This document shows positions 25,786 to 34,232 of a stretch of DNA of 64,000 nt, one piece after another. The position numbers were made by a program, and so were the translations under genes. The stretch covers positions 1 to 64,000 of the forward strand of contig NZ_CANLRL010000002.1 of NCBI RefSeq assembly GCF_947493595.1. Direction: 5' to 3'. A model generated the notes under the pieces. That model did not search any database. It was given only the letters and a program-made list of their open reading frames with translations, and was not told the DNA's origin. Position 1 is the stretch's first letter. The number at the start of each line of letters is the position of its first letter. This stretch comes from an uncultured Shimia sp. (GTDB taxonomy: Bacteria > Pseudomonadota > Alphaproteobacteria > Rhodobacterales > Rhodobacteraceae).

Positions 25786-27696
25786 ATGGAGCGAGCCGCA
25801 GCCACCCAGGCCATGACCGTTGCCGGTCTGAACCTGATCAAACAGGCGATGTCGATTTACGACAGCGATCTGAAACTGGTGGTGGCCAATGCCCGCTTTC
25901 GCGAAATGTTTTCCATTCCGCGCGTGCTGTCCCAACCGGGGGCACCGTTTTCAGAAACCATCCGCTTTCTGATTGAGAACGGCGAATATGGCGATGTACG
26001 TGATGAAGACAAAGAGGCCTTCATCAAAGAGCGCGTCGACCGTGCCTTAAATTTTGAAGCGCATTACTTTGAGCGCAAACGGGCAGACGGCCGCTGGGTC
26101 TCTGTCGAAGGCTCGCCCCTGCCCGAAGGCGGCTGGGTGGCGGTCTACACCGATATCACCTCCACCAAACGACAAGAGGCGTTGCTGCGCTCCCGTTCTG
26201 AGGAGCTGTCGGATCAGTTGCTGCAATACGCCGAGGAACTGTCCGCCACCAACCGCGAGTTGGAGGCCACGGTACAGACACTGGAAGAAGTGAAGCGCCA
26301 GCTGATGGACAGCGAGGCACGGATGCGGCTGACAGCAGAAATGATGCCGGCTCATATCGCGCACGTGGGACCAGATCGGCTTTACACCTATTCGAACCGC
26401 CGCCTGAGTGCGGTGATCCCGGGGCGTCCGTCAGACATTGTCGGTATGCACGCCAGTGAAGCCTTGGGGGACGACGCCTACAGCCATATCAAGCCACATA
26501 TGGACAAGGCCTTCAGAGGCGAACCGTCGGTGTTTGAGTTTAACGAACACCCCAGCACACGGCGCATTCGCGCGGCATTTACACCAGATGACAACGAGGG
26601 CGCTGCCCGTGGCGTCTACGTGTTGTCGATGGACGTGACCGAAGAAACCCAAGCCCGAGTGGCTTTGCAGCAAACCCGGCGCCGGGAAATTGCCGCACAG
26701 ATGACCAGCGGCCTGGCACATGATTTTTCCAACCTGCTGACGATTATTTTAGGCACACAAAGTCGGCTGCAAAAAATGAACCTGCCTGAAGACGCCAGCG
26801 CATTGATCGAAGCGACCTTGGGTGCAGCACGGCGCGGCGGTACATTGCTGGACAACCTCGCCAATGTAACCGGGCCTCGGGTCCCCAAACTGGCGCCAAC
26901 AGACATGACCAGCTTCCTGTCCGAGCTGGAAACCTTGGCGCAGCCGACGGTTGGGGAAGAGGTTGCGCTGATCATTGAGAACAGCATTCCAGACGGCGCG
27001 GTGTTGCTCGATCCGGCGATGTTACACGACTCGCTGGTGAACCTGTTGTTGAACGCGGCCCATGCCTGCGGTCAGGGCGGCACCATCCTGTTGATCGCCG
27101 AGCTGATGCAGAACACCTGGGTGCAGTTCACTGTACGTGACACCGGTCCGGGGTTCTCAGACGCGGCGCTGGAACATGCGCTTGATCCGTTCTTTACCAC
27201 CAAAGGCGCAGATGGCTCCGGCCTGGGTTTGGCGATGGTCTATGACATGACCAAGCTGGTGGGTGGCGACATCAAAGTGACCAACACCGAGACCGGAGGG
27301 CAGGTGGTGCTGCGCTTGCCGCTGCGGCGTGCGGTACAGGATTCCACCCCCGGCTTGGCACTGCTGGTCGAGGACAACCCGGACCTGCGCGGGCTGATCC
27401 GCGATATGCTGACCGACATGAAGCACACGGTGATCGAGGCCGCCAGCGTCGACGAAGCTCGCGTGTTGCTGGATCAGGTGCCGGATATCACACTGGTGCT
27501 GTCTGATATTTCACTGGAGGGCGACGCCACCGGCGTGGACCTGATCCGCGAATTGGGGCGCGACCGCGTGCCGACCTATCTGATGACCAGCTTGCCCCAG
27601 AGCCATGATCTCTATATCGAAGGCGCCGCGCGTGCGCCGGTGCTGCCCAAGCCCTTTACCGCTGCGCAGCTTGACCAGTTTCTGCATCCGAAGTGA
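25786..27696 (+). CDS. PAS hybrid sensor histidine kinase with C-terminal receiver
   Basis: A cytoplasmic sensor of 636 residues without membrane helices. PAS domain at about 15-130, coiled coil at 130-178, second PAS at 180-290, HisKA-type phosphoacceptor in TSGLAHDFSNLL (His312), ATPase domain with NLLLNAAHA (Asn423), DTGPGF and GSGLGLAMV, then a receiver domain (about 524-636) with phosphoacceptor Asp574 in VLSDISLEG. It belongs to the group of kinases with H-D-F-x-N-L boxes. It is divergent from importer A and overlaps or abuts the OmpR-type regulator, its likely partner. The signal is unknown. Confidence 0.88.
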   Translation: MERAAATQAMTVAGLNLIKQAMSIYDSDLKLVVANARFREMFSIPRVLSQPGAPFSETIRFLIENGEYGDVRDEDKEAFIKERVDRALNFEAHYFERKRADGRWVSVEGSPLPEGGWVAVYTDITSTKRQEALLRSRSEELSDQLLQYAEELSATNRELEATVQTLEEVKRQLMDSEARMRLTAEMMPAHIAHVGPDRLYTYSNRRLSAVIPGRPSDIVGMHASEALGDDAYSHIKPHMDKAFRGEPSVFEFNEHPSTRRIRAAFTPDDNEGAARGVYVLSMDVTEETQARVALQQTRRREIAAQMTSGLAHDFSNLLTIILGTQSRLQKMNLPEDASALIEATLGAARRGGTLLDNLANVTGPRVPKLAPTDMTSFLSELETLAQPTVGEEVALIIENSIPDGAVLLDPAMLHDSLVNLLLNAAHACGQGGTILLIAELMQNTWVQFTVRDTGPGFSDAALEHALDPFFTTKGADGSGLGLAMVYDMTKLVGGDIKVTNTETGGQVVLRLPLRRAVQDSTPGLALLVEDNPDLRGLIRDMLTDMKHTVIEAASVDEARVLLDQVPDITLVLSDISLEGDATGVDLIRELGRDRVPTYLMTSLPQSHDLYIEGAARAPVLPKPFTAAQLDQFLHPK

Positions 27697-27704
27697 GCCC
27701 CGCC

Positions 27705-28409
27705 ATGACCGCCCCGCTTGTCACCATCCTGGACGATGAACCGGAAATCCGCATGATTTTGGCGGACGCTTTGGAAGACGCGGGCTTTCGCACCATGGCG
27801 TTTTCCCGCGCTACCGAATTTGAAGCGGCGCTCAAATCCACCACGCCGGATGTCTGTCTCGTGGACCTAGGATTGCCGGACAAAGACGGCTTGTCGCTGG
27901 TGCATCGCCTGGCGTTGGAGCTGGGCGCGGCGGTGATCATCATTTCGGGCCGCGCGCAAGTGCAGGACCGGATCACCGGGCTGGAGCTGGGCGCGGATGA
28001 CTACATCATCAAGCCGTTTGACCCGACCGAAGTGGTGGCACGCGTTCGCGCGCGGCTACGCAAAGAAAAAACCGTCGCGCCGGTGGCCGCCAACACCGCC
28101 GTGTTCAACGGCTGGACCGCCTTTTTTGACCGCTACGTGCTGGTGGATGAAAATGGTGCTGAAACCACCTTCAGCCATGCGGAAGGCGAAGTCCTTCGGC
28201 TGTTCTTAGACAGCCCCAAACGCTTGATCAGCCGCGCGCAGATGCAGGAGTCTTTGGGGGGCGCGGCTGGCGAAAGCTTTGACCGGGCCATGGATGTGCG
28301 GATTTCCCGCCTACGCACCAAGCTCAAGGAAGATCCAAAAAACCCGCGTCTTATCAAAACCATCTACGGCGCAGGCTATATCTTTTTGGGTGATGTGACC
28401 TGGCAGTAA
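27705..28409 (+). CDS. OmpR-family response regulator
   Basis: Receiver domain (1-120) with DDEPE, phosphoacceptor Asp54 in VDLGLPDKDG and Lys in IIKPFDP. The C-terminal winged helix (about 140-234) has RAMDVRISRLRTKLKEDP, then the IYGAGYIF end. The ATG at 27705 lies just after the kinase stop; a GTG at 27693 would overlap it. Tight linkage indicates one signalling unit. Position between two acid-import clusters suggests one of them as a target, which is inference only. Confidence 0.9.
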   Translation: MTAPLVTILDDEPEIRMILADALEDAGFRTMAFSRATEFEAALKSTTPDVCLVDLGLPDKDGLSLVHRLALELGAAVIIISGRAQVQDRITGLELGADDYIIKPFDPTEVVARVRARLRKEKTVAPVAANTAVFNGWTAFFDRYVLVDENGAETTFSHAEGEVLRLFLDSPKRLISRAQMQESLGGAAGESFDRAMDVRISRLRTKLKEDPKNPRLIKTIYGAGYIFLGDVTWQ

Positions 28410-28494
28410 CCCGCTGTATTTACACAGCAGCTGCAAAATCGACACAATATGTAGCCAAATGCCGCAAAATAAGGTATGTCTGTGGATAGGTGGT

Positions 28495-28670
28495 CGCCAG
28501 AGCGCCCAGGTTGAATCCTCCTTCCAACCTGTGTGGCGCGGGCACATCCACTCACGGAAGGGCCGCGGACTTTTTAGGGACAGGCGCGCGGTCTTTATGG
28601 GGACTGTGCAAGAACAAGTTCACTCCCGCCTTCCCCGCAGACCAGACCATCGGCTGCGGGGAATTTTTCT
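28495..28670 (+). ncRNA. Candidate structured small RNA with anti-Shine-Dalgarno loop
   Basis: The 452-base gap 28410-28861 has no good gene. Within it, a stem AGGTTG / CAACCT (28508-28513, 28525-28530) exposes an 11-base loop containing CCTCCTT, which equals the anti-Shine-Dalgarno end of 16S rRNA. The stem is embraced by GCGCC / GGCGC. A further CGCGG / CCGCG pairing follows, and the whole ends in a perfect 10-bp terminator hairpin. This fits a terminated regulatory RNA of about 170 nt. A 6S-type RNA is an alternative I could not confirm. The 5' end is a guess. Confidence 0.4.
28631..28668 (+). terminator. Intrinsic terminator of the candidate small RNA
   Basis: A perfect 10-bp stem TTCCCCGCAG / CTGCGGGGAA with a 13-base loop, directly followed by TTTTT on the plus strand. 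No protein gene ends nearby, which is the main reason to suspect an RNA gene. Confidence 0.85.
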
Positions 28671-28861
28671 GTATGCTCAGAAAACTGGACGCCCCTGCCA
28701 CAAACTGAAGGTGAGCTTCGCGCCCAGTGTGACGGATGGCTCGCGAGGTTTGTCTGACCGCTTTGCCCTTGTTGAAGTTAATGCACCCGTAGGACTATTC
28801 GGGCTGTGCCGCCTAATTCGGCTTTGCGCACAAGTCGAATTGAACTATCCATTCTGTCAGT

Positions 28862-29422
28862 ATGCGACGTCCAAATGCACTATATATCCTGACTGCGACA
28901 GCAGTAATGTTCTCGCTTTTTTTGGGACTTTTCCTATTAACGCGGACGGGTTTACCCACAGCTGATGTCGTTGCTCAGCAGGCAGCGAGCCGACCAATTA
29001 TCCAAGTTGACGCATTCAGTCCTGGTGACGTAGAGATCCTTTTGCTTAATAGCCGCAGGGTGGTTGTCTGGAGACGCAATGAGGCTGATAGGATCCTTGC
29101 AGCAAGCCAAAACGCACCAGAAGAATGGCAACATCACGATACAAGAATTCTCGGAAAGCCCAAGCCTGTCTTAGCGGATGACGCAAATTTGACGTTGAAC
29201 GAAGAATGGTTCTTTGCTTTGGCGGAGTTTTCCAACCCGTATCAATACCTGTTGCTGAGAGCAGGCGACTTTGAGGGCTTCTTCGAAGGACGGTATGCTA
29301 CCCACTTTGACTTAGCAGGGCGTGTCAGAAAAGGCCGCGGCAGTAAGAACCTTACCGTCATAGAAGCCGAGTATGTCGATGACGGGAAAGGCATACAGCT
29401 TTTTCTGAATGGAAAACCTTGA
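28862..29422 (+). CDS. Membrane-anchored Rieske-fold-like protein lacking all iron-sulfur ligands
   Basis: A 186-residue protein with one N-terminal membrane helix (about 7-26) and a periplasmic domain. By eye it follows the Rieske subunit of the bc1 complex (PetA): the hinge PTADVVAQQA, strand VVVWRRNEAD (PetA IFIRRRTEAD), EEWFFAL (PetA EWLVMW), GDFEGFF and HFDLAGRVRKG (PetA HYDSAGRIRKG). Yet box 1 CTHLGC is FSNPYQ (123-128) and box 2 CPCHGSH is EGRYATH (142-148). The protein contains no cysteine at all, so it cannot bind a 2Fe-2S cluster. It is intact and in frame with normal composition, so it looks like a repurposed paralog rather than a wreck. The resemblance is from memory of PetA sequences. 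No ribosome site is obvious before ATG 28862. Function unknown. Confidence 0.65.
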   Translation: MRRPNALYILTATAVMFSLFLGLFLLTRTGLPTADVVAQQAASRPIIQVDAFSPGDVEILLLNSRRVVVWRRNEADRILAASQNAPEEWQHHDTRILGKPKPVLADDANLTLNEEWFFALAEFSNPYQYLLLRAGDFEGFFEGRYATHFDLAGRVRKGRGSKNLTVIEAEYVDDGKGIQLFLNGKP

Positions 29423-29527
29423 AGCCAAAATTCACGTACAGGTAGCGAATTGGTTCTTCGTCCACTCACCGTAAATGTGCGCCCTGGCTATGTAAAGCTT
29501 TGGCCATGTGGGCAAAAGCTGACATGC

Positions 29528-29561
29528 AAAAAGGCTCCCGAAAACCTCCGGGAGCCTTTTT
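29528..29561. terminator. Bidirectional intrinsic terminator
   Basis: Stem AAAAAGGCTCCCG / CGGGAGCCTTTTT with an eight-base loop gives a T-run in both directions. It lies 18 bases after the stop of the importer B binding protein and also downstream of the Rieske-like gene. Confidence 0.9.
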
Positions 29562-29579
29562 ATCTTGCTGACAGACGCC

Positions 29580-30734
29580 TTACTTCACAGCAACCGTCTT
29601 CCAACCGCCGTTTTCCACCACAGAAATCACCACGTCATCCGCGCCGCGGTGGTCGTCAGCACCATAGGTGGTCTGCGAGCCGGTGAGCTCGTCCATATAG
29701 TCCAGCGTCTCCATGGCGGCGATGAAGCCTTCGTGGGTCAGCTCAGGACCGGCGGCCTCCAAGGCACGCACCAGCGTGTCCGCTGCGGAGTAACCCAGCA
29801 TGGCAAAACCGGACGCAGGCTGATCAAACTTGGCTTTGTAATCGGCAATGAACTTACCCGGCACCGGATCCGCTGCCCGTGCATAAAGATCCTGCCAGCC
29901 GGATGCGGCATACAAACCATCGGTCACACCGCCCGGCACCATCGCCACCGGCTCCAAGAAGCCTGCGGAGGTGTTGAGGAATTTCACATCGGTCCAGCCC
30001 AGTTTCTTGGCGGAGCCCACCACGGTGATACCCTGACGCACGCCAAGCGCCATGGTGATCACATCACACCCGGCGGCTTTGTGTTTGCCAAGAGAGCCAA
30101 CAAAATCCAACTCATCCGGCTTGTGTGTGGTTTCGCTGGCCATGGTCAGGCCCATGCTCTCCGCAAGGTCTTTGGTGGACTCGGCAATCTCTTTGCCAAA
30201 GTCAGACGGGATATACATGGTGCAGAGGTTTTTGGCCTCAAACTCTTCCGCAAGGTATTTCGCGCCAACCTGCACTTGGTCGTAGTAGCTTGAGAACCCA
30301 ATGAATTTATTGTCCATCGGCTCCTGCAGCATCTGCCGCGCTGCCGAGAGCGGGCCGACATTTGGAATGCCTTTGGGATCGAGCAGTTTGAAGCCTGCCA
30401 CGTTCATAGGCGTGCCCAAAGACAAAAGCATGGCAAAGGCTTTGTCGCGGTTCAGAAGCTTGTTGTAGCCCTGCATCGCGCGCGGGATCTGGTAGCCGTT
30501 GTCCTCCACAACAAACCGGATCTGACGCCCGTGCACTCCTCCGGCGGCATTCACCTCGTCAAAGCGCATGTTGGCGCCGTTGACCGCCGGAACGCCCACC
30601 GCAGCAAAGATGCCGGACAGATCGTTTACGGACCCAATCACCACCTCGCCATCGCTCACGCCTTGCGTGTCCGCAGCGACCTGGGAAGCCAGCGCCGCCG
30701 CGCCAACTGCCATTGCAGTCGTCAGTTTCTTCAT
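29580..30734 (-). CDS. Periplasmic substrate-binding protein of importer B
   Basis: A HAAT-type binding protein of 384 residues. Signal peptide MKKLTTAMAVGAAALASQVA, then VVIGSVNDLSGIFAAVGVPAVNGANMRFDEVN, typical of the Peripla_BP_6 fold, and MLGYSAADTLVRALEAAG near the end. It has no close relationship to the importer A binding protein by eye. Last gene of the importer B operon, after the ligase, with a 7-bp hairpin in the 47-base gap and a strong terminator behind it. Confidence 0.9.
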   Translation of the reverse strand: MKKLTTAMAVGAAALASQVAADTQGVSDGEVVIGSVNDLSGIFAAVGVPAVNGANMRFDEVNAAGGVHGRQIRFVVEDNGYQIPRAMQGYNKLLNRDKAFAMLLSLGTPMNVAGFKLLDPKGIPNVGPLSAARQMLQEPMDNKFIGFSSYYDQVQVGAKYLAEEFEAKNLCTMYIPSDFGKEIAESTKDLAESMGLTMASETTHKPDELDFVGSLGKHKAAGCDVITMALGVRQGITVVGSAKKLGWTDVKFLNTSAGFLEPVAMVPGGVTDGLYAASGWQDLYARAADPVPGKFIADYKAKFDQPASGFAMLGYSAADTLVRALEAAGPELTHEGFIAAMETLDYMDELTGSQTTYGADDHRGADDVVISVVENGGWKTVAVK

Positions 30735-30753
30735 AGTTTCCTCCCGTTTGAAG

Positions 30754-30770
30754 TGTGGTCTGGGGCCACA
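30754..30770. promoter_or_regulatory. Hairpin before the importer B binding-protein gene
   Basis: TGTGGTC / GGCCACA (one G-T pair) with a three-base loop in the short gap between ligase and binding-protein genes. It resembles in position the hairpin before the importer A binding protein. Confidence 0.45.
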
Positions 30771-30781
30771 TGATTTTGAGC

Positions 30782-32674
30782 TTAGTACATTTCCTCTATG
30801 AGTCCCGCGTGTTTCTTCTCCACAAAGCTGCGCTTGAGCTTCATGGTCGCGGTTAATTCTTCATCCTCCGCCGTCAGCAAGACGTTGATCAGGCGGAATT
30901 CCTTGATCTGTTCCACCCGCGCGAACTCCTTGTTCACATCGTCCACCTCACCTTTGATAAGGTCCACCACATCTTGAGCGGCACAGAGCGAGGCAAAATC
31001 CGAGAACGGCACTTTGCGGTCCTGGGCGTATTTCTCCACATTTTCCTGATCGATCATAATCAGGCAGGTCAGATATTTGCGTGCGTCCCCAATCACCACC
31101 GCATCAGAAATATAGTGGCTGAATTTCAGACGGCTTTCGATCTCCGCCGGGGTGATGTTTTTACCGCCAGCGGTGATGATGATGTCCTTGAGACGCCCGG
31201 TGATGGTGACAAAACCGTCTTCGTCCAGCTTGCCCACGTCACCGGTGCGCAGCCAACCATCCTCGGTGAAGGTCTCCGCCGTTTTCTCATTATTGCGCCA
31301 GTAGCCTTGGAAGTTGTTCAACCCAAAGGTCTGAATTTCGCCGTCCTCTGCAATGCGCACCTGAAAGCCCGGCACGGCTTTGCCCACGCTGCCCAGCTTG
31401 TTGTCGTCCGGCAGGTTGATTGAGGCGAGCCCGGCGTTTTCGGTCATGCCGTAGCCTTCGAGAAGCTGCACACCAATCGCCCAATACCAGCGGATCAATT
31501 CCGGGCTGATCGGGGCCGCGCCTGTGCCGCCCCGGCGCATTTTGTCCATACCCAACATTCGGCGCAGGTTGCGCAACACAAGGAAATCCCAGAGCGCGTA
31601 ATTGAGCTGCACACCTGTAGGCACAGGTTTGCGTTCCAACAGGTAGTCCGCCCGCTTGAGCCCCGCCTTGACCGCGAGGTTGAAACACAACCGCCCAATC
31701 GGCGTGGCTTCCTGCGCCAACACCAGCACGCGGGAGTAGATCTTCTCCCACACCCGCGGCACGGCGGTGAAATGCGCGGGCGAGATTTCTTGCAGGTTGT
31801 CAAAAACCGTCTCTGTGCTTTCGGCAAAATTCACCGTGGATTTGCCCGCGATCGGGAAATAGGCGGACACGTTGCGTTCTAGGATATGGCAGAGCGGCAA
31901 GAAACAGAGCTGTTCATCCTTGTCCATGGTTGGCAACGCATGAGCGCCGGACACACAGGCGGCAATCACGTTTTCCTGAGACAGCATTGCGCCTTTGGGC
32001 ATGCCGGTGGTGCCGGAGGTGTAAATCAGCAGGCCAGTGTCTTCTGGCTTGGCCTTTTTAATTTCTTCTTCAAAGACCCCGTGGTTTTCGGCCTCATAGG
32101 CACGCCCGGTTTCATAAAGCTCATCGAGAAACACACATTTGTCATGGCGCAGGTCATGCAGGCCGTCTTGGTCCAAGATGATGACCTTCACCACATGGCT
32201 GGCCTGGTCCTCGATCTCCAGAAATTTGTCGAGCTGCTCATCGTTTTCCACAAACAGAAAGCGACTGCCGCTGTCGCGTAGCAGGTACTCCAACTGACTG
32301 GCGCTATCGGTGGTGTAAACGCCAGAAGCAATGCCGCCGACACATTGGATGCCCATGTCTGCATAGAGCCATTCCTTGCGGTCTTCCGCGAGAATCGAGA
32401 CCACTTCCCCCCGTTCCAGCCCCAAGGCGCGCAGGCCAAGGCCAATCCATTTGGCGTGGTTCCAGTAGTCGGCCCAGGAATAGCTTTGCCAAATGCCCAG
32501 GTCTTTTTCACGGTGCGCAGTGCGGTCGCGCAGCTGCTCACACCGTTTTTGAAACAGGCCCACAACCGTATCACAACCGTCCACCAGCGCAGGTTTCTGC
32601 CCCGGCGTCGCAGAGACAATCACGCCGTTGATTTCAATCTGCTCAGGCGGCTGGGTTGTGCTTTGAATGTTCAT
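30782..32674 (-). CDS. Long-chain acyl-CoA synthetase-type AMP-binding ligase (importer B)
   Basis: A 630-residue acid-CoA ligase. P-loop LLIYTSGTTGMPKGAML around residue 190, EGYGMTENAGLASINLPDD, WLRTGDVGKLDEDGFVTITG, and the Lys-bearing end GGKNITPAEIESRLK. The start ATG 32674 (MNIQSTTQ) follows GGGGAGG; an upstream in-frame ATG at 32698 would overlap livF. Related to, but shorter than, the ligase of importer A. It sits between livF and the binding protein, so import and CoA activation are genetically linked here too. Confidence 0.92.
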   Translation of the reverse strand: MNIQSTTQPPEQIEINGVIVSATPGQKPALVDGCDTVVGLFQKRCEQLRDRTAHREKDLGIWQSYSWADYWNHAKWIGLGLRALGLERGEVVSILAEDRKEWLYADMGIQCVGGIASGVYTTDSASQLEYLLRDSGSRFLFVENDEQLDKFLEIEDQASHVVKVIILDQDGLHDLRHDKCVFLDELYETGRAYEAENHGVFEEEIKKAKPEDTGLLIYTSGTTGMPKGAMLSQENVIAACVSGAHALPTMDKDEQLCFLPLCHILERNVSAYFPIAGKSTVNFAESTETVFDNLQEISPAHFTAVPRVWEKIYSRVLVLAQEATPIGRLCFNLAVKAGLKRADYLLERKPVPTGVQLNYALWDFLVLRNLRRMLGMDKMRRGGTGAAPISPELIRWYWAIGVQLLEGYGMTENAGLASINLPDDNKLGSVGKAVPGFQVRIAEDGEIQTFGLNNFQGYWRNNEKTAETFTEDGWLRTGDVGKLDEDGFVTITGRLKDIIITAGGKNITPAEIESRLKFSHYISDAVVIGDARKYLTCLIMIDQENVEKYAQDRKVPFSDFASLCAAQDVVDLIKGEVDDVNKEFARVEQIKEFRLINVLLTAEDEELTATMKLKRSFVEKKHAGLIEEMY

Positions 32675-32688
32675 GATCCTGCCTCCCC

Positions 32689-33465
32689 TTATCGCCACGT
32701 TTTCTTGCGTTTCCAGCGTCGCTCACCGCGCGCGCCGGTCTCCTGATGCCCGAGGTAAAAGGCTTTGATGTCCTCGCTTTCCATCAGGCGCTCGGCGGTG
32801 TCGTCCATCACGATCCGGCCAACTTCCATCACATAACCTACATCAGCGAGGTCCAATGCCACTTTAGCGTTTTGCTCTACCAGCATCATGGTCACACCTT
32901 CGTCTTTGTTCAGGCGTTTGAGGATCGCAAAAATCTCCTGAACCAACAGAGGCGACAGGCCGAGCGATGGCTCATCCAACAACATGATTTTGGGCCGCAG
33001 CATCAGACCGCGCCCAATGGCGAGCATCTGTTGTTGCCCACCAGACAAGGTGCCGGCCTCTTGGTGACGCCGTTCGGCAAGGATGGGGAAATAATCAAAG
33101 ACCATCTGCCGGTCTTTCTCGATCTCCGCCTTGTCGCTGCGGGTATATGCCCCCAGCGAGAGGTTTTCACCCACCGTCAGAAGCGGAAACACCTCGCGAC
33201 CTTCGGGCACATGCACGATGCCTTGGCCCACCACTTTGTGCGGCTCCATGCCTTGGATTTCCCGGCCCTCAAACACCACCTGGCCCTTTTCAGGGTCCAT
33301 GATGCCGGAGATGGTTTTGAGCAGAGTCGACTTGCCCGCGCCATTGGCGCCCAGCACGGTCACCACCTGGCCTTTTTCCACCTTCAACGACACGCCGCGA
33401 ATAGCCATGATTGGGCCGTAGAAGCTCTCTATGTTCTTGATATCAAGCACTGTTTCGCCCATCAC
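32689..33465 (-). CDS. livF: Branched-chain-type ABC importer ATPase LivF (importer B)
   Basis: A 258-residue ATPase. Walker A GANGAGKST near residue 40, signature LSGGQQQM (canonical, unlike importer A), Walker B IMLLDEPSLGLSP, H-loop VEQN. The C-terminus ends in a basic GERRWKRKKTWR tail that recalls the basic tail of the importer A LivF. Its ATG overlaps the livG TGA by four bases. Confidence 0.94.
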   Translation of the reverse strand: MMGETVLDIKNIESFYGPIMAIRGVSLKVEKGQVVTVLGANGAGKSTLLKTISGIMDPEKGQVVFEGREIQGMEPHKVVGQGIVHVPEGREVFPLLTVGENLSLGAYTRSDKAEIEKDRQMVFDYFPILAERRHQEAGTLSGGQQQMLAIGRGLMLRPKIMLLDEPSLGLSPLLVQEIFAILKRLNKDEGVTMMLVEQNAKVALDLADVGYVMEVGRIVMDDTAERLMESEDIKAFYLGHQETGARGERRWKRKKTWR

Positions 33466-34232
33466 GCTGCCCCCGCGCCAAGGTAGGCCTCAATCACCGC
33501 CGGATCAGATTGCACCTGCTGCGGTGTGCCTTCGGCCAGCTTGGCCCCATCGGCCAGCGCCAGAACACGGTCGGACACGCCCGAGACCAGCCCCATGTCG
33601 TGCTCCACCATCAAAACGGTGATGCCCATCTGTTTGCGGATGTCATCAATCCACCAGCGCATGTCCTGCGTTTCCTCAACGGACAGACCGGAAGCCGGTT
33701 CATCCAACAGCAAAAGCCGCGGCCCAGACGCCAGCGCACGGCCCAGTTCCACCACCTTGCGCACCCCATAAGGCAGCCCGGCGATCATCTTGTCGCGGTA
33801 GGGCTGAAGGTCGAGAAAATCGATGACCTCTTCAACAGCCTCCCGATGACGTTTTTCTTCCTGCCGCACTTTGGGCGTGAACAACATCTCCTGCACCAAG
33901 TTCGTAGTGCGATGGCGATGCCGTCCGACCAGCAGGTTCTGCAACACTGTGGCATGGTCAAACAGCTCGATATTTTGAAAGGTACGTGCGATGCCAAGAT
34001 CGGCCACGGAATCCGCGTTGCGATCCAAAAGGTTATGGCCGTCAAAGGTGATCGAGCCGGCGTAGGGATTATAAAACCGCGAGATCAGATTGAAGACCGT
34101 CGATTTCCCCGCGCCGTTGGGGCCGACGATGGCGTAGACCTCGCCTTCCTCAACCGAAAACGTCAGATCATTCACCGCAACCACGCCACCAAACTTGAGC
34201 GTCGCGTTGTTGATTTCCAGCAGATTGCTCAT
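33462..34232 (-). CDS. livG: Branched-chain-type ABC importer ATPase LivG (importer B)
   Basis: A 256-residue ATPase: Walker A GPNGAGKST, GIARTFQNIELFDHATVLQN, signature LPYGVRKVVELGRAL, Walker B LLLLDEPASGL, H-loop EHDMG. ATGA overlaps on both sides couple it to livM upstream and livF downstream. Confidence 0.94.
   Translation of the reverse strand: MSNLLEINNATLKFGGVVAVNDLTFSVEEGEVYAIVGPNGAGKSTVFNLISRFYNPYAGSITFDGHNLLDRNADSVADLGIARTFQNIELFDHATVLQNLLVGRHRHRTTNLVQEMLFTPKVRQEEKRHREAVEEVIDFLDLQPYRDKMIAGLPYGVRKVVELGRALASGPRLLLLDEPASGLSVEETQDMRWWIDDIRKQMGITVLMVEHDMGLVSGVSDRVLALADGAKLAEGTPQQVQSDPAVIEAYLGAGAA

Noticed and set aside
28459..28965. Open frame of 168 codons across the 28.5-kb gap
   Set aside because: It runs through the terminator hairpin and overlaps the Rieske-like gene; composition is not protein-like and no ribosome site precedes it.
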